From: Candidatus Accumulibacter aalborgensis
GTDB lineage: Bacteria; Pseudomonadota; Gammaproteobacteria; Burkholderiales; Rhodocyclaceae
Assembly: GCF_900089955.1 (NCBI RefSeq)
Contig: NZ_FLQX01000145.1
Span: 1 to 64,000, forward strand
Reading direction: 5' to 3'
DNA length: 64,000 bases
The notes beneath the pieces were generated by a model. That model did no database searches. It saw nothing but the letters and a program-made list of their open reading frames with translations, and was not told where the DNA came from. Shown in pieces: positions 41,220 through 49,315 of the stretch (the stretch's first letter is position 1; the number at the start of each line of letters is the position of its first letter). A program made the position numbers and the translations under genes.

Positions 41220-41834
41220 TCAGGGTGGCAGCATCAGGCGAAAAACGGCACCCTCGTCGTTGCCCAGTTCGACATAGCCGTGCTCGCCGGCATTGCTGTG
41301 CAGAGCAGCCACCCGGCCGGCGAGGTGCAGGCCAAGGCCGGTGCCCTCCCTGCTCAGCGGCTGCATGGCGACCGGCTGACCAAGCATCGCCGCCGGATAA
41401 CCCGGACCGTCGTCGCGCACACTGAATTCCAGCCAGCCGGTACGCACGCACGCCGCCATGAGCACCCGCTGCCGGGCATGGCGCAGGGCGTTGTAGAGCG
41501 CATTGAGCAACACCATACGGACCAGGGCTTCGTCATAGAACCATATTGCGGGCGCGTCCACCAGATCAGCGCTCACGGTCAACGCGTTCTGCGGGCCGAC
41601 TTCCCGCGTCAACTCCGTGAGCAGGTCAGCCGGAGTCCGCGCATCGATCTCGATACCCAGATTGCCTTTTTCCGCCTTGTACCAGGCCAGCAAGCGCGTC
41701 AGCGTAGCCGCCACTTCGAGCACCGCGTGCACGGTGTCGCGATCACCCTTTGCTTCCGCCCGACTGGCCAACACGGCCAGTCGGTTCTTGACATCGTGCA
41801 GGGTGAAAGCGGCGAGATCGCCAAAATCGATCAT
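41220..41834 (-). CDS. Minimal cytoplasmic histidine kinase without sensor domain
   Basis: The 204-residue protein holds only a phospho-acceptor segment and an ATPase domain. The histidine is in FTLHDVKNRLAVLA (residue 13), followed by a short helical stretch. The N box is LLNALYNALRHARQR, the G1 box VRDDGPGYP and the G2 box GTGLGLHLAGR. No membrane segment or input domain is present. Its start overlaps the stop of the upstream response regulator-TPR gene (ATGA), so the two are translationally coupled and are very likely partners. The signal must come from another protein, perhaps through the TPR repeats. Confidence 0.85.
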   Translation of the reverse strand: MIDFGDLAAFTLHDVKNRLAVLASRAEAKGDRDTVHAVLEVAATLTRLLAWYKAEKGNLGIEIDARTPADLLTELTREVGPQNALTVSADLVDAPAIWFYDEALVRMVLLNALYNALRHARQRVLMAACVRTGWLEFSVRDDGPGYPAAMLGQPVAMQPLSREGTGLGLHLAGRVAALHSNAGEHGYVELGNDEGAVFRLMLPP

Positions 41835-43453
41835 TTGTGCGCTTTCGCGTATTTGGCGCGAATCCGGGTCATCAACTCGGCCATGTCGGCCAGCTTGGGA
41901 TGCGTCGGAGCATGCGCCTGGACGGCTTGCTGAAATGCTTGCGCCGTGCGCAGCTTGGCCGCATCGAGACCATTCTTGAAGACATCGAAAAGCAAGGCGA
42001 CCGCCGCGTTGGACACCACCTGCATGTTGCCGGGCACGCGGTGCGCCGCCGCGGTAAGCATCTCGGCCGCCACACTCAGTTCCCCAGCTTTGGCGCGCAG
42101 CACCGCGTCGTCGTTGATCTTGATGATTTCTCGAATGCTCTCCTTGACCAGTTGCTTGGCAAGTTCCGGCGCGCCGTGCTCGCTCAGAACGGCCACAATG
42201 CGGCCATGCAGTTCTTTTGATTCCGGATTGCTCTGTACCAGGTTCTTCAGAATGTCCCGCGCCGCGTCCTGATTGCCGATGGTCAGACAGGCCTTGGCAA
42301 CCGCCAGCAATACGGCCTCGGGAAGAGCGGATCGATCGGCCTGCGTGGCGCGCGCCAACGCTGCCGCTGCTTTGTCCGGGTGGCCCGCCTTTTGCTGCGC
42401 AACAGCCTCGATGGCTGCCAGCAGTGGATTGTTGGCGTCGTCCCTGAAGCTGGTCCTCACCTCCTCGAGCAAAGCGACGGCCCTACCGGGTTCGCCCATT
42501 TCGGTCAGAGCGTTGCCCAGGCGGGCAAAATCACTGGTTTCGCGCAGCGGCGAATGGCGGGTCCTCTTGATGACCTGGCCAAGCGCCTGTTCGACCCGCG
42601 AAAAGTCTCCGTTGACTTCAGCGGCGGTGGCAATGGCGCGGTGCCGCGCCAGCGAATTCGGCGAAACGGTACAGGCGCTATCGAGGATGGCCATCGCTGC
42701 AGCGGCGTCGCCCGTCGCCAGGTGCACCTGGCCAAGGAGGTCATAAGCCGCCATCAACCTCGGCGACTCGGCAATCAGTTCGTTGAGAGTTTCCTTGCAG
42801 CGCACCGTATCGCCCTTTTTACGTAGCGCGTGCGCCAGGCCCAGTTTGGCCCAGGGCATGGAGCGCATGACGAGGACCTGCTCGTAAAACCCCACAGCGC
42901 CCTCGGCCTGCCCGGCCTGAAGCAGGGCGTTGCCCTTGATGCGCATGACGTCAACCAGATAACGATCCCTGGCCGCGATGATTTCGTCGCAGGCGGCAAT
43001 CACCTCGGCCCAGTCCCCCGCGTCCTGCATCTGATCGACCCTGGCCAGACGCTTCTTTTTCTCGAACAGTCGCTCCAGACGCATTTTCAGGGTATCGGCA
43101 GTGAAGGGCTTGAGCAGGTAGTCGTCAGGCATGCATTCCGCGGCCGTGACCACACTCTCGTAGCCCTTCTCGGCGGTGATCATCATAAACAGTACACCGC
43201 GACCAATGACGTTACGGCTGCGCAGAAACTCGAGGAATTGTTGCCCGTCCGTTCCGCCGGCCAGGTAATAGTCACACAGGATGACGTCGAAAGGCTGGGC
43301 CTTGAGCTGCTCGAGTGCGTCCTTTACGGTGCTGCTGACCGCGATGGTCTCACACCCCAGGCTTCCCACCTGGCTGCGTAGCGAACTGCGCATTTCCGGC
43401 AGATCGTCGAGGATGAGAATACGCTTGTCGCGGTAAGGGGTCTGGATGGACAT
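41831..43453 (-). CDS. Response regulator receiver with TPR-rich C-terminal region (kinase-coupled)
   Basis: The 540-residue protein has a receiver domain at about 8-130 (phospho-acceptor aspartate in VILCDYYLAGG, lysine in DDYLLKPFTADTL) and about 400 residues of helical TPR-like repeats, for example RIKGNALLQAGQAEGAVGFYEQVL and ARLGNALTEMGEPGRAVALLEEV. It has no output enzyme or DNA-binding domain. It is a paralogue of the gene at 15512-17236. The following kinase gene overlaps it by four bases, which makes a two-component pair whose output is probably a protein contact. Confidence 0.88.
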   Translation of the reverse strand: MSIQTPYRDKRILILDDLPEMRSSLRSQVGSLGCETIAVSSTVKDALEQLKAQPFDVILCDYYLAGGTDGQQFLEFLRSRNVIGRGVLFMMITAEKGYESVVTAAECMPDDYLLKPFTADTLKMRLERLFEKKKRLARVDQMQDAGDWAEVIAACDEIIAARDRYLVDVMRIKGNALLQAGQAEGAVGFYEQVLVMRSMPWAKLGLAHALRKKGDTVRCKETLNELIAESPRLMAAYDLLGQVHLATGDAAAAMAILDSACTVSPNSLARHRAIATAAEVNGDFSRVEQALGQVIKRTRHSPLRETSDFARLGNALTEMGEPGRAVALLEEVRTSFRDDANNPLLAAIEAVAQQKAGHPDKAAAALARATQADRSALPEAVLLAVAKACLTIGNQDAARDILKNLVQSNPESKELHGRIVAVLSEHGAPELAKQLVKESIREIIKINDDAVLRAKAGELSVAAEMLTAAAHRVPGNMQVVSNAAVALLFDVFKNGLDAAKLRTAQAFQQAVQAHAPTHPKLADMAELMTRIRAKYAKAHK

Positions 43454-43770
43454 GGCACGGGCACCGTTTCAAGGCAGGAAGCAAAGTATGCCAGCCAGCA
43501 GCCGGCAGGCGGTGGCTACAGAAAGGAATGAAAACCCAAGCGCACGAAACATAAGTAGTATCTGTGCCCTGTTCATTCGTGTCAAATTTCGTTAATCTCG
43601 CTCGACGTTCCCTTCTTGTATGCGCGAAGAGACGAGGGAACCTTGATTCTTTTCTTTCGGTCTACAGTTGTCCTCGGTCGCAGCACTTCGCTGGGCAAGG
43701 GTGCAGCGTCGAAGTGACAAGGGGTCGCGACAAAGCACGCAATCAGTCATACCACTTACAGGAGGGGGTC
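43454..43770. other. Intergenic region upstream of cstA
   Basis: This 317-bp gap holds the divergent control regions of the RR-TPR gene and cstA. In-frame codons extend the cstA frame upstream to 43564 but lack family resemblance and a ribosome site, so I treat them as leader. I saw no clear operator or riboswitch. Confidence 0.5.
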
Positions 43771-45834
43771 GTGAACATCGTTTCCAGACATGCCATTTGG
43801 GGTCTCTTGTCGGCGATCGGGGTATTCTCGCTCGGCACCGTGGCGCTATCGCGGGGCGAAACCATCAACGCCTTGTGGATAGTCACTGCTGCAGTTTCAA
43901 TCTATCTGGTCGCCTACCGCTACTACAGCCTGTTCATCGCCGATACGGTGATGCAACTCGACCCGACGCGGGCCACGCCGGCCGTCCGCCACAACGACGG
44001 CCTGGATTACGTGCCAACCAACAAGTACATCCTGTTCGGCCATCACTTCGCGGCGATCGCCGGCGCCGGCCCGCTGGTCGGCCCCGTGCTGGCCGCGCAG
44101 ATGGGTTACCTGCCGGGAACGCTGTGGATCATCGTCGGCGTGGTACTGGCCGGCGCGGTGCAAGACTTCATGGTGCTGTTTGTCTCGACGCGGCGTGACG
44201 GCCGTTCGCTCGGCGACCTCGTCAAGTCGGAACTGGGTTTCGTCCCCGGCATCATCGCCCTGTTCGGCACCTTCATGATCATGGTGATCATCCTCGCCGT
44301 TCTGGCGCTGATCGTCGTCAAGGCGCTGGCCGAAAGCCCATGGGGAACCTTCACCGTCGCCGCGACGATCCCGATCGCCATGTTCATGGGCGTCTACAAC
44401 CGCTTCATCCGCCCCGGACGCGTGGGAGAGATATCGATCGTCGGCTTCGTGCTGCTGATCGCAGCGATCATCGTCGGCGGCCAAGTCGCCGAAAGTCCGA
44501 CCTGGGCACCGATGTTCACCTTCGACGGCAAGCAACTGACCTGGATGCTGATCATCTACGGCTTCGTTGCGTCGGTTTTGCCGGTGTGGTTGCTGCTCGC
44601 ACCGCGGGACTACCTGTCGACCTTCCTGAAGATCGGCACCATCGTCGGCCTCGCTCTGTGCATGGTCTATGTCGCACCGAACCTGCGCATGCCGGCGGTC
44701 ACCCAGTTCATCGACGGCACGGGTCCGGCCTGGTCGGGCAGCCTGTTCCCGTTCATCTTCATCACCATCGCCTGCGGAGCGGTTTCGGGCTTCCATGCGC
44801 TGATCTCGTCGGGAACGACACCCAAGCTGCTCGACAACGAAAAGAATGCGCGCATGATCGGTTATGGCGGCATGCTGATGGAGTCCTTTGTCGCGATCAT
44901 GGCCATTGTGGCTGCTTCGGTGATCGATCCGGGAGTCTATTTCGCGATGAACAGCCCGCCCGCGATCATCGGCAAGACCGTCGAAGGGGCGGCGCAAGTT
45001 ATCTCGCAGTGGGGTTTCGTGATCACCCCCGAGGTACTGATGCAGACCGCCAGGGATGTCGGCGAGAACAGCATCCTCTCACGTGCCGGCGGTGCGCCGA
45101 CGCTGGCGGTGGGAATGGCCCAGATCTTTTCGCAGGTCATCGGTGGCCACGCGATGATGGCCTTCTGGTACCACTTCGCCATCCTCTTCGAGGCACTGTT
45201 CATCCTTACCGCCTGTGATGCCGGGACGCGTGCCGGACGCTTCATGCTGCAGGATCTGCTCGGCACCTTCGTGCCGTCGTTCAGGCAGATCAACTCCTGG
45301 CCGTCCAACCTGACCGCCACCGGGCTTTGCGTCGCCGCATGGGGATACATCCTCTATCAGGGAGTGGTCGATCCACTCGGCGGCATCAACAGCCTGTGGC
45401 CGTTGTTCGGCATCTCCAACCAGATGCTGGCTGGGGTGGCGCTGATGCTGTGCACGGTCGTGCTGTTCAAACTGAAGCGGCAGCAGTACGCCTGGGTGAC
45501 CATCCTGCCTGCCTGCTGGCTGCTGGTGTGCACGCTGACGGCGGGTTGGCAGAAGGTTTTCGACGCCAATCCAAAGATCGGCTTCCTCGCCCTGGCCAAC
45601 AAGTTCCAGGCGGCTCTCGACAAGGGCGAGCTGCTTGCCCCGGCGAAGAGCGTCGAGCAGATGCAGCAGATCGTCTTCAACAACAAACTGGACGCTGCGC
45701 TGGCCGCTTTCTTCATTTTCGTGGTGGTCAGCATTCTCTTCTACACGGTCATCGCCTGCATGAAGGCCTTGCGCGAGGACAGGATCACCAGTCAGGAAAT
45801 GCCGTATCAGGCAATGCCCACCGCGAAGGCCTGA
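43771..45834 (+). CDS. cstA: CstA-family pyruvate/peptide transporter
   Basis: The 687-residue membrane protein matches CstA/BtsT from its start (NIVSRHAIWGLLSAIGV): YRYYSLFIADTVMQLDP, NKYILFGHHFAAIAGAGPLVGPVLAAQ, then ISSGTTPKLLDNEKNARMIGYGGMLMES and the late ISNQMLAGVALMLCTVVLF. Homologues in Escherichia coli import pyruvate or peptides under carbon starvation. The GTG at 43771 is chosen because AGGAGGGGG precedes it and the family sequence starts there. A DUF466 gene and a CobW-type gene follow, the same trio as btsT-yjiX-yjiA. Confidence 0.93.
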   Translation: MNIVSRHAIWGLLSAIGVFSLGTVALSRGETINALWIVTAAVSIYLVAYRYYSLFIADTVMQLDPTRATPAVRHNDGLDYVPTNKYILFGHHFAAIAGAGPLVGPVLAAQMGYLPGTLWIIVGVVLAGAVQDFMVLFVSTRRDGRSLGDLVKSELGFVPGIIALFGTFMIMVIILAVLALIVVKALAESPWGTFTVAATIPIAMFMGVYNRFIRPGRVGEISIVGFVLLIAAIIVGGQVAESPTWAPMFTFDGKQLTWMLIIYGFVASVLPVWLLLAPRDYLSTFLKIGTIVGLALCMVYVAPNLRMPAVTQFIDGTGPAWSGSLFPFIFITIACGAVSGFHALISSGTTPKLLDNEKNARMIGYGGMLMESFVAIMAIVAASVIDPGVYFAMNSPPAIIGKTVEGAAQVISQWGFVITPEVLMQTARDVGENSILSRAGGAPTLAVGMAQIFSQVIGGHAMMAFWYHFAILFEALFILTACDAGTRAGRFMLQDLLGTFVPSFRQINSWPSNLTATGLCVAAWGYILYQGVVDPLGGINSLWPLFGISNQMLAGVALMLCTVVLFKLKRQQYAWVTILPACWLLVCTLTAGWQKVFDANPKIGFLALANKFQAALDKGELLAPAKSVEQMQQIVFNNKLDAALAAFFIFVVVSILFYTVIACMKALREDRITSQEMPYQAMPTAKA

Positions 45835-45838
45835 GGTG

Positions 45839-46036
45839 ATGTTCAACGATCTCGCCAAGGTCGGCAAGTATCTCGGGCAGGCCGCCAGATTGATGGTCGG
45901 TCTGCCCGACTACGACACCTATGTGGCGCACCTGCGCGCCACGCATCCCGAGCTGCCGGTAATGACCGAAGTCGAGTTTTTCCGCAATCGGCAGGAAGCG
46001 CGTTACGGGTCCGGACGTTCGGGCGGCTGTTGTTGA
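45839..46036 (+). CDS. DUF466 (YbdD/YjiX) small protein
   Basis: The 65-residue protein belongs to the YbdD/YjiX family, always encoded after CstA-type transporters: KYLGQAARLMVGLPDYDTYVAH and HPELPVMTEVEFFRNRQEARY, with a C-terminal GGCC. Family members support transporter activity. The ATG at 45839 comes four bases after the cstA stop and a GAGG is present; a GTG one codon earlier is possible. Confidence 0.9.
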   Translation: MFNDLAKVGKYLGQAARLMVGLPDYDTYVAHLRATHPELPVMTEVEFFRNRQEARYGSGRSGGCC

Positions 46037-46116
46037 CCTCCTCCCGACAGGCAGCGAAGGGCACCCGCCCTTCGCTGCCCGCGTCTCGACCACTCATGAA
46101 CCAGTCTACCTGTGCT

Positions 46117-46204
46117 ATGAAAGTCGCGAGAGCGACTCACGAATCTCCCCTCTCCCGCATGCGGGAGAGGGGTCGGGGGTGAGGGAAGCGGTCATGACGT
46201 TCAT
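46117..46204 (+). repeat. 88-bp MITE-like dispersed repeat (copy A)
   Basis: The element starts ATGAAAGTC and ends TCATGACGTTCAT. It contains a GTCGC-GAGA-GCGAC hairpin and a 22-24 bp palindrome (CCCTCTCCCGC/GCGGGAGAGGG). Copy B at 52541-52628 is the same in inverted orientation, and a partial copy lies at 14329-14372. It separates the DUF466 gene from the CobW-type gene. Confidence 0.85.
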
Positions 46205-46226
46205 TAGCGGGGGTGTTTAGGAAGTC

Positions 46227-47303
46227 ATGACCGTTTGCACCCCGCTGCCGGTCACCCTGCTTTCCGGCTTTCTCGGTGCCGGCAAGACGACCGTGCTCAA
46301 CGCCTTGCTGAACCATGCCGACGGACTGCGTTTCGCCGTCGTCGAAAACGAATTCGGCGCCATCAACATCGACAGCCAGCTCATTTCGCGCCGCAGTGGC
46401 GGCATCATCGAGCTGACCAACGGTTGTGTCTGCTGCACAGTCAGCGCCGACCTGGTGCGCGGACTGCAGGAACTCGCCGCACGGCGCGTCGCCGGCGAAC
46501 TCTCATTCGACTGGATCATCATCGAAACGACCGGGCTCGCCGACCCCGGCGCGGTGGCCCAGACCTTCTTTGCCGCGCCCGAGTTGCGCGACGACTTCAT
46601 GCTCGACGGCATCGTCGTCGTCGTCGATGCGCTGCACGCACAGAAGCAGCTCGATCAACACAGCGTCGTCCAGCGTCAGGTCGGCTTCGCCGATCGCCTG
46701 CTGCTCGCCAAGTGCGATCTCGTCGATACGGACGCGATCGCCGTGCTGGCCGAGCGCCTGGCGCGAATCAATCCGCGCGCGCCACAGCAGCGACTGGCGC
46801 AGGGTCGCGCCGAACCCGGTTCGCTGCTCGGTATCGGCGGCTTCAATCTCGATGCCTCGTTGCTGGCGGCTGACGCCGATCAGCGCTCTCCTGCCCGCTT
46901 CACACCACTGGCGACTTCGACCCGAGGCGCGGTCAGATGGTCGCGCCGGCCGGCGGCGCACGACGACGAAATCTCGTCTTTCCTGCTCGAAGCGGGTGAG
47001 GTCGATCTGGACAGGGTCGGTTCGTTCGTGCAGTCCCTGATCGACGAGTTTGGCGACGAACTGCTGCGTTACAAGGGAATTCTGGCCATCCCCGATGAAA
47101 ACCGAAAACTGATCTTTCAGGGCGTACAGCGCGTCGCGGGCTTTGATTACGGCGAAGTCTGGGCGCCCGAGGAGGTACGCGTTTCACGAATCGTGCTGAT
47201 CGGCAAGCAGTTGCCGGAAGCGCGGCTGCGCGAAGCATTTCTGAAATCGACCATCACGCCGTCGATCGCTGATGACGGCAAGGCGCCGAAGGTGATACAT
47301 TAG
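46227..47303 (+). CDS. yjiA: CobW/YjiA-family metal-handling GTPase
   Basis: The 358-residue protein is a G3E GTPase. The P-loop is [15 protein letters not shown] near residue 14, the metal-binding CxCC motif is in [13 protein letters not shown] near 66, the switch region is [11 protein letters not shown] near 94, and the guanine-specificity motif is in LAKCDLVD. The C-terminal CobW domain has a DDEISSF segment. It is the third member of the cstA-DUF466-yjiA trio, with a MITE-like repeat between. The metal is unknown; zinc or cobalt are family options. The symbol is by position and resemblance. Confidence 0.88.
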   Translation: MTVCTPLPVTLLSGFLGAGKTTVLNALLNHADGLRFAVVENEFGAINIDSQLISRRSGGIIELTNGCVCCTVSADLVRGLQELAARRVAGELSFDWIIIETTGLADPGAVAQTFFAAPELRDDFMLDGIVVVVDALHAQKQLDQHSVVQRQVGFADRLLLAKCDLVDTDAIAVLAERLARINPRAPQQRLAQGRAEPGSLLGIGGFNLDASLLAADADQRSPARFTPLATSTRGAVRWSRRPAAHDDEISSFLLEAGEVDLDRVGSFVQSLIDEFGDELLRYKGILAIPDENRKLIFQGVQRVAGFDYGEVWAPEEVRVSRIVLIGKQLPEARLREAFLKSTITPSIADDGKAPKVIH

Positions 47304-47332
47304 CGAGCACTAATACACCATCGGAGATTACC

Positions 47333-47914
47333 GTGCGCATGTCCACCTCACTCCTGCTTACCTGTTCTCTCGTTTCTGCAGCTCAGCTCGCCTGGGCGCA
47401 GGATACAGCGTCATTGCTCACCGATACACGCCAGACGGCGGTGCCGGTGCTGCCCAAGGTGGTCCAGGCGATGCAGACGGCGGTCAAGGAACAGGGCCCG
47501 GTTGTAGCCATCGCCGTGTGCAAGGAAAAAGCGCCGCGACTGCTGCAGGAAATGCGCCAGCAGACCGGCTGGGATATCCGCCGTGTCAGCCTGAAAACGC
47601 GCAATCCCGCCACCGGCACACCCGATGTGTGGGAAGCGCGGCAACTGGCTGACTTCGACCTCAAGGCGGCCAACGGTGCAAAGCCCAAGCAACTCGAAAT
47701 CGGCGAGATCGTCACCGCGGCCGACGGCAAGCGCAGCTATCGCTACATGAAAGCGCTGCCGGTAGCCGAGGTCTGCGTGACCTGCCACGGCCCGGCGGAA
47801 TTGCTCTCCGACGACCTCAAGGCAGCGCTGGCCAGGGACTACCCGCATGATCGGGCGACCGGCTATGCGCCAGGCGAGATCCGTGGTGCGCTGTCAGTCA
47901 AGCGGCCACTGTAA
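47333..47914 (+). CDS. Periplasmic DUF3365 (Tll0287-like) c-type haem protein
   Basis: The 193-residue protein has a signal peptide (mature after SAAQLAWA) and a Tll0287-like/DUF3365 domain. A haem c site CVTCHG lies near residue 150, preceded by [12 protein letters not shown], and the C-terminus is [13 protein letters not shown], all as in this family of small sensor or redox proteins. The GTG at 47333 follows GGAGA at five bases; the ATG two codons later is possible. It follows the GTPase gene after 29 bp and a pyrophosphatase gene follows after seven. Confidence 0.85.
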   Translation: MRMSTSLLLTCSLVSAAQLAWAQDTASLLTDTRQTAVPVLPKVVQAMQTAVKEQGPVVAIAVCKEKAPRLLQEMRQQTGWDIRRVSLKTRNPATGTPDVWEARQLADFDLKAANGAKPKQLEIGEIVTAADGKRSYRYMKALPVAEVCVTCHGPAELLSDDLKAALARDYPHDRATGYAPGEIRGALSVKRPL

Positions 47915-47921
47915 GCTCACT

Positions 47922-48425
47922 GTGCACGCCGGGCGTCTCGATCCAGCCAACGGTCATGACGAACCGCCGGAAGTCGAGGTGGTGATCGAGGTTCCGCGCG
48001 GCAGTTTCCTCAAGCGCGGTTCCAGCGGACGGGTGGATTTCGTTTCCCCCCTGCCCTGCCCGTTCAACTACGGCTCGGTGCCGAACTACCTCGGCCTCGA
48101 GGGCGATCTGCTCGACGCGCTGGTCCTCGGACCGCGCCTGCCCTTCGGCGCGCGCATCCGCGTCCGCGCCTGGGGCGCCGTGACGCTCACCGACCGCGGC
48201 CTGAGCGACGACAAGCTGATCTGCAGCGCCCACGCGCTGACGGTGGCGGAACGACGAAGCGTGTTGTGTTTCTTCCACTTCTACGCCAGATGCAAGGGGC
48301 TGCTGAACATCTGGCGCTGTCGCCCGGGTCGTAATGCCTGCGACGGCTGGTGTGCAGCCTCGCTGGCGATCGCCCGCGCCCAGCCACTCAGGGAACCGTG
48401 GCCAGGACCGCGGGTAGGGTTCTGA
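47922..48425 (+). CDS. Divergent inorganic pyrophosphatase (family I-like)
   Basis: The product, about 167 residues from a GTG at 47922, resembles family I pyrophosphatases in the order of catalytic elements: VVIEVPRGSFLKR, PFNYGSVPNYLGLEGDLLDALVLG with the paired aspartates, and RGLSDDKLICS. It is divergent, and the last 40 residues after about residue 125 have no counterpart I recognise. The start is uncertain; the frame opens upstream inside the preceding gene. Catalytic activity should be regarded as probable rather than shown. Confidence 0.65.
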   Translation: MHAGRLDPANGHDEPPEVEVVIEVPRGSFLKRGSSGRVDFVSPLPCPFNYGSVPNYLGLEGDLLDALVLGPRLPFGARIRVRAWGAVTLTDRGLSDDKLICSAHALTVAERRSVLCFFHFYARCKGLLNIWRCRPGRNACDGWCAASLAIARAQPLREPWPGPRVGF

Positions 48426-48466
48426 CCCGTTGCGCGCTGGCAAGCGCCGTAGGATGTGCTGACATA

Positions 48467-48758
48467 AGGCGAGCCGGAACCCGATGCCAGCGTCGTCGCG
48501 GTAGCCAGGCTCGTACCCGTAGCGGTAGGCCGACACGTACCAGCCGCTGCCCTGCCACTAGCCGCCGCGCAAAACGCGGGAGACGCCTCCCTGCGAACCT
48601 CGGGGGTCAAGCTGGGCACCCGCTGAACACACACCGGACCAGTGGGTACACCAGTCCAAGACGTTGCCGTGCATCTCGTACAAACCCCAGGCATTGGGCA
48701 GCGCTTCGCTGTGGGAGGCTTCAGCGTCTTCGATGCTGTGATCGATCCTGCGCATTGG
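48467..48758 (-). pseudogene. C-terminal fragment of a SUMF1/FGE-sulfatase domain gene, interrupted
   Basis: Minus-strand codons read the tail of a formylglycine-generating-enzyme-type (SUMF1) domain: LPNAWGLYEMHGNVLDWCT, then GGVSRVLRGG, then a TAG at 48558-48560, then in the same frame GSGWYVSAYRYGYEPGYRDD and GIGFRLA. An intact protein would have serine-tryptophan at the stop. The N-terminal part is missing upstream. It is therefore a dead fragment with one nonsense change and a 5' truncation. Confidence 0.8.
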
Positions 48759-48861
48759 CGGCCGCGACGTCGGCCGAGCCAGGTAGACCGGGCTGTTAAC
48801 TGCCCTTGTCGGCAGCGCCTCCTTGATCCGGCGAGCGAGTCACGCGTCGGTCAGGTTCGGC

Positions 48862-48867
48862 TATAAT
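48862..48867 (+). promoter_or_regulatory. -10 element TATAAT of the tRNA gene
   Basis: A perfect TATAAT ends 20 bp before the tRNA 5' end. The -35 region (near 48839-48844) is weak. Its position supports a transcribed tRNA. Confidence 0.55.
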
Positions 48868-48887
48868 CGAGGCTTGCCGCATGATTC

Positions 48888-48961
48888 GCCCCCGTAGCAT
48901 GAAGGTCGTGCAGTTGATTTGTAATCATCAGGTGTTGGTTCGATTCCGACCGGGGGCACCA
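48888..48961 (+). tRNA. tRNA-Thr (anticodon TGT), with unusual D-arm
   Basis: The 74-base gene has a perfect 7-bp acceptor stem (GCCCCCG with CGGGGGC), an encoded CCA end, a good T-arm (GTTGG-TTCGATT-CCGAC) and the anticodon loop TTTGTAA. The D-arm is GCAT-GAAGGTC-GTGC, with a 7-base loop that does not show the common AGTTGGTAGA pattern. The anticodon stem has one T-T mismatch (GTTGA with TCATC). A TATAAT box lies upstream. The scan was by eye. Confidence 0.78.
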
Positions 48962-49315
48962 AAAAAATCAATCACATAGCCATGTCAATTGATCGGGCTT
49001 CTGGCTTTTCTGGCCGGCGCGTAGCCGCCGTGTAGCCAAATCCGGTCAAGCTGTAGCAAGAGAACCCGGCCATCACAGCAGGCCGGGGCTTTGCGCGAGC
49101 GTCAGGGTCAGGGCTTCGGAAACGCCGTATTAGCCGATCAGGAGATTCGCTTGCTGAATCCCGCTGCCTATGCCTGCTGTGTGCATGGAAGCCAAGCGGC
49201 GCACCTCTGCCCGCCTGAGATTGCTCCACGAACGGCAGAAAACGCCCCTCTCCTGACCCAGGACTACTCTTCGAGGCCGCCGCCGGAGCCGGCGAGTAAA
49301 CGCGAGGAGGTGACC
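48962..49315. other. Intergenic region after the tRNA, with a possible gene remnant
   Basis: No supported gene lies here. On the minus strand one frame ends LDRIWLHGGYAPARKARSPIN before a stop at 48985-48987, which may be a decayed gene tail; I cannot name it. A 7-bp GC hairpin with a 9-base loop at 49065-49087 followed by GCTTTGC could terminate transcription. The location next to a tRNA is a usual place for inserted elements. Confidence 0.4.

Noticed and set aside
46141-46175. CCCTCTCCCGC palindrome as a simple terminator
   Set aside because: It has no U-run and recurs as part of a longer repeat at another site, so it is better described as part of a dispersed element.
48985-49090. Minus-strand peptide LDRIWLHGGYAPARK before a stop, as a possible integrase tail beside the tRNA
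   Set aside because: I cannot tie it to a named family, and no longer frame joins it. It is recorded only as an unassigned remnant.
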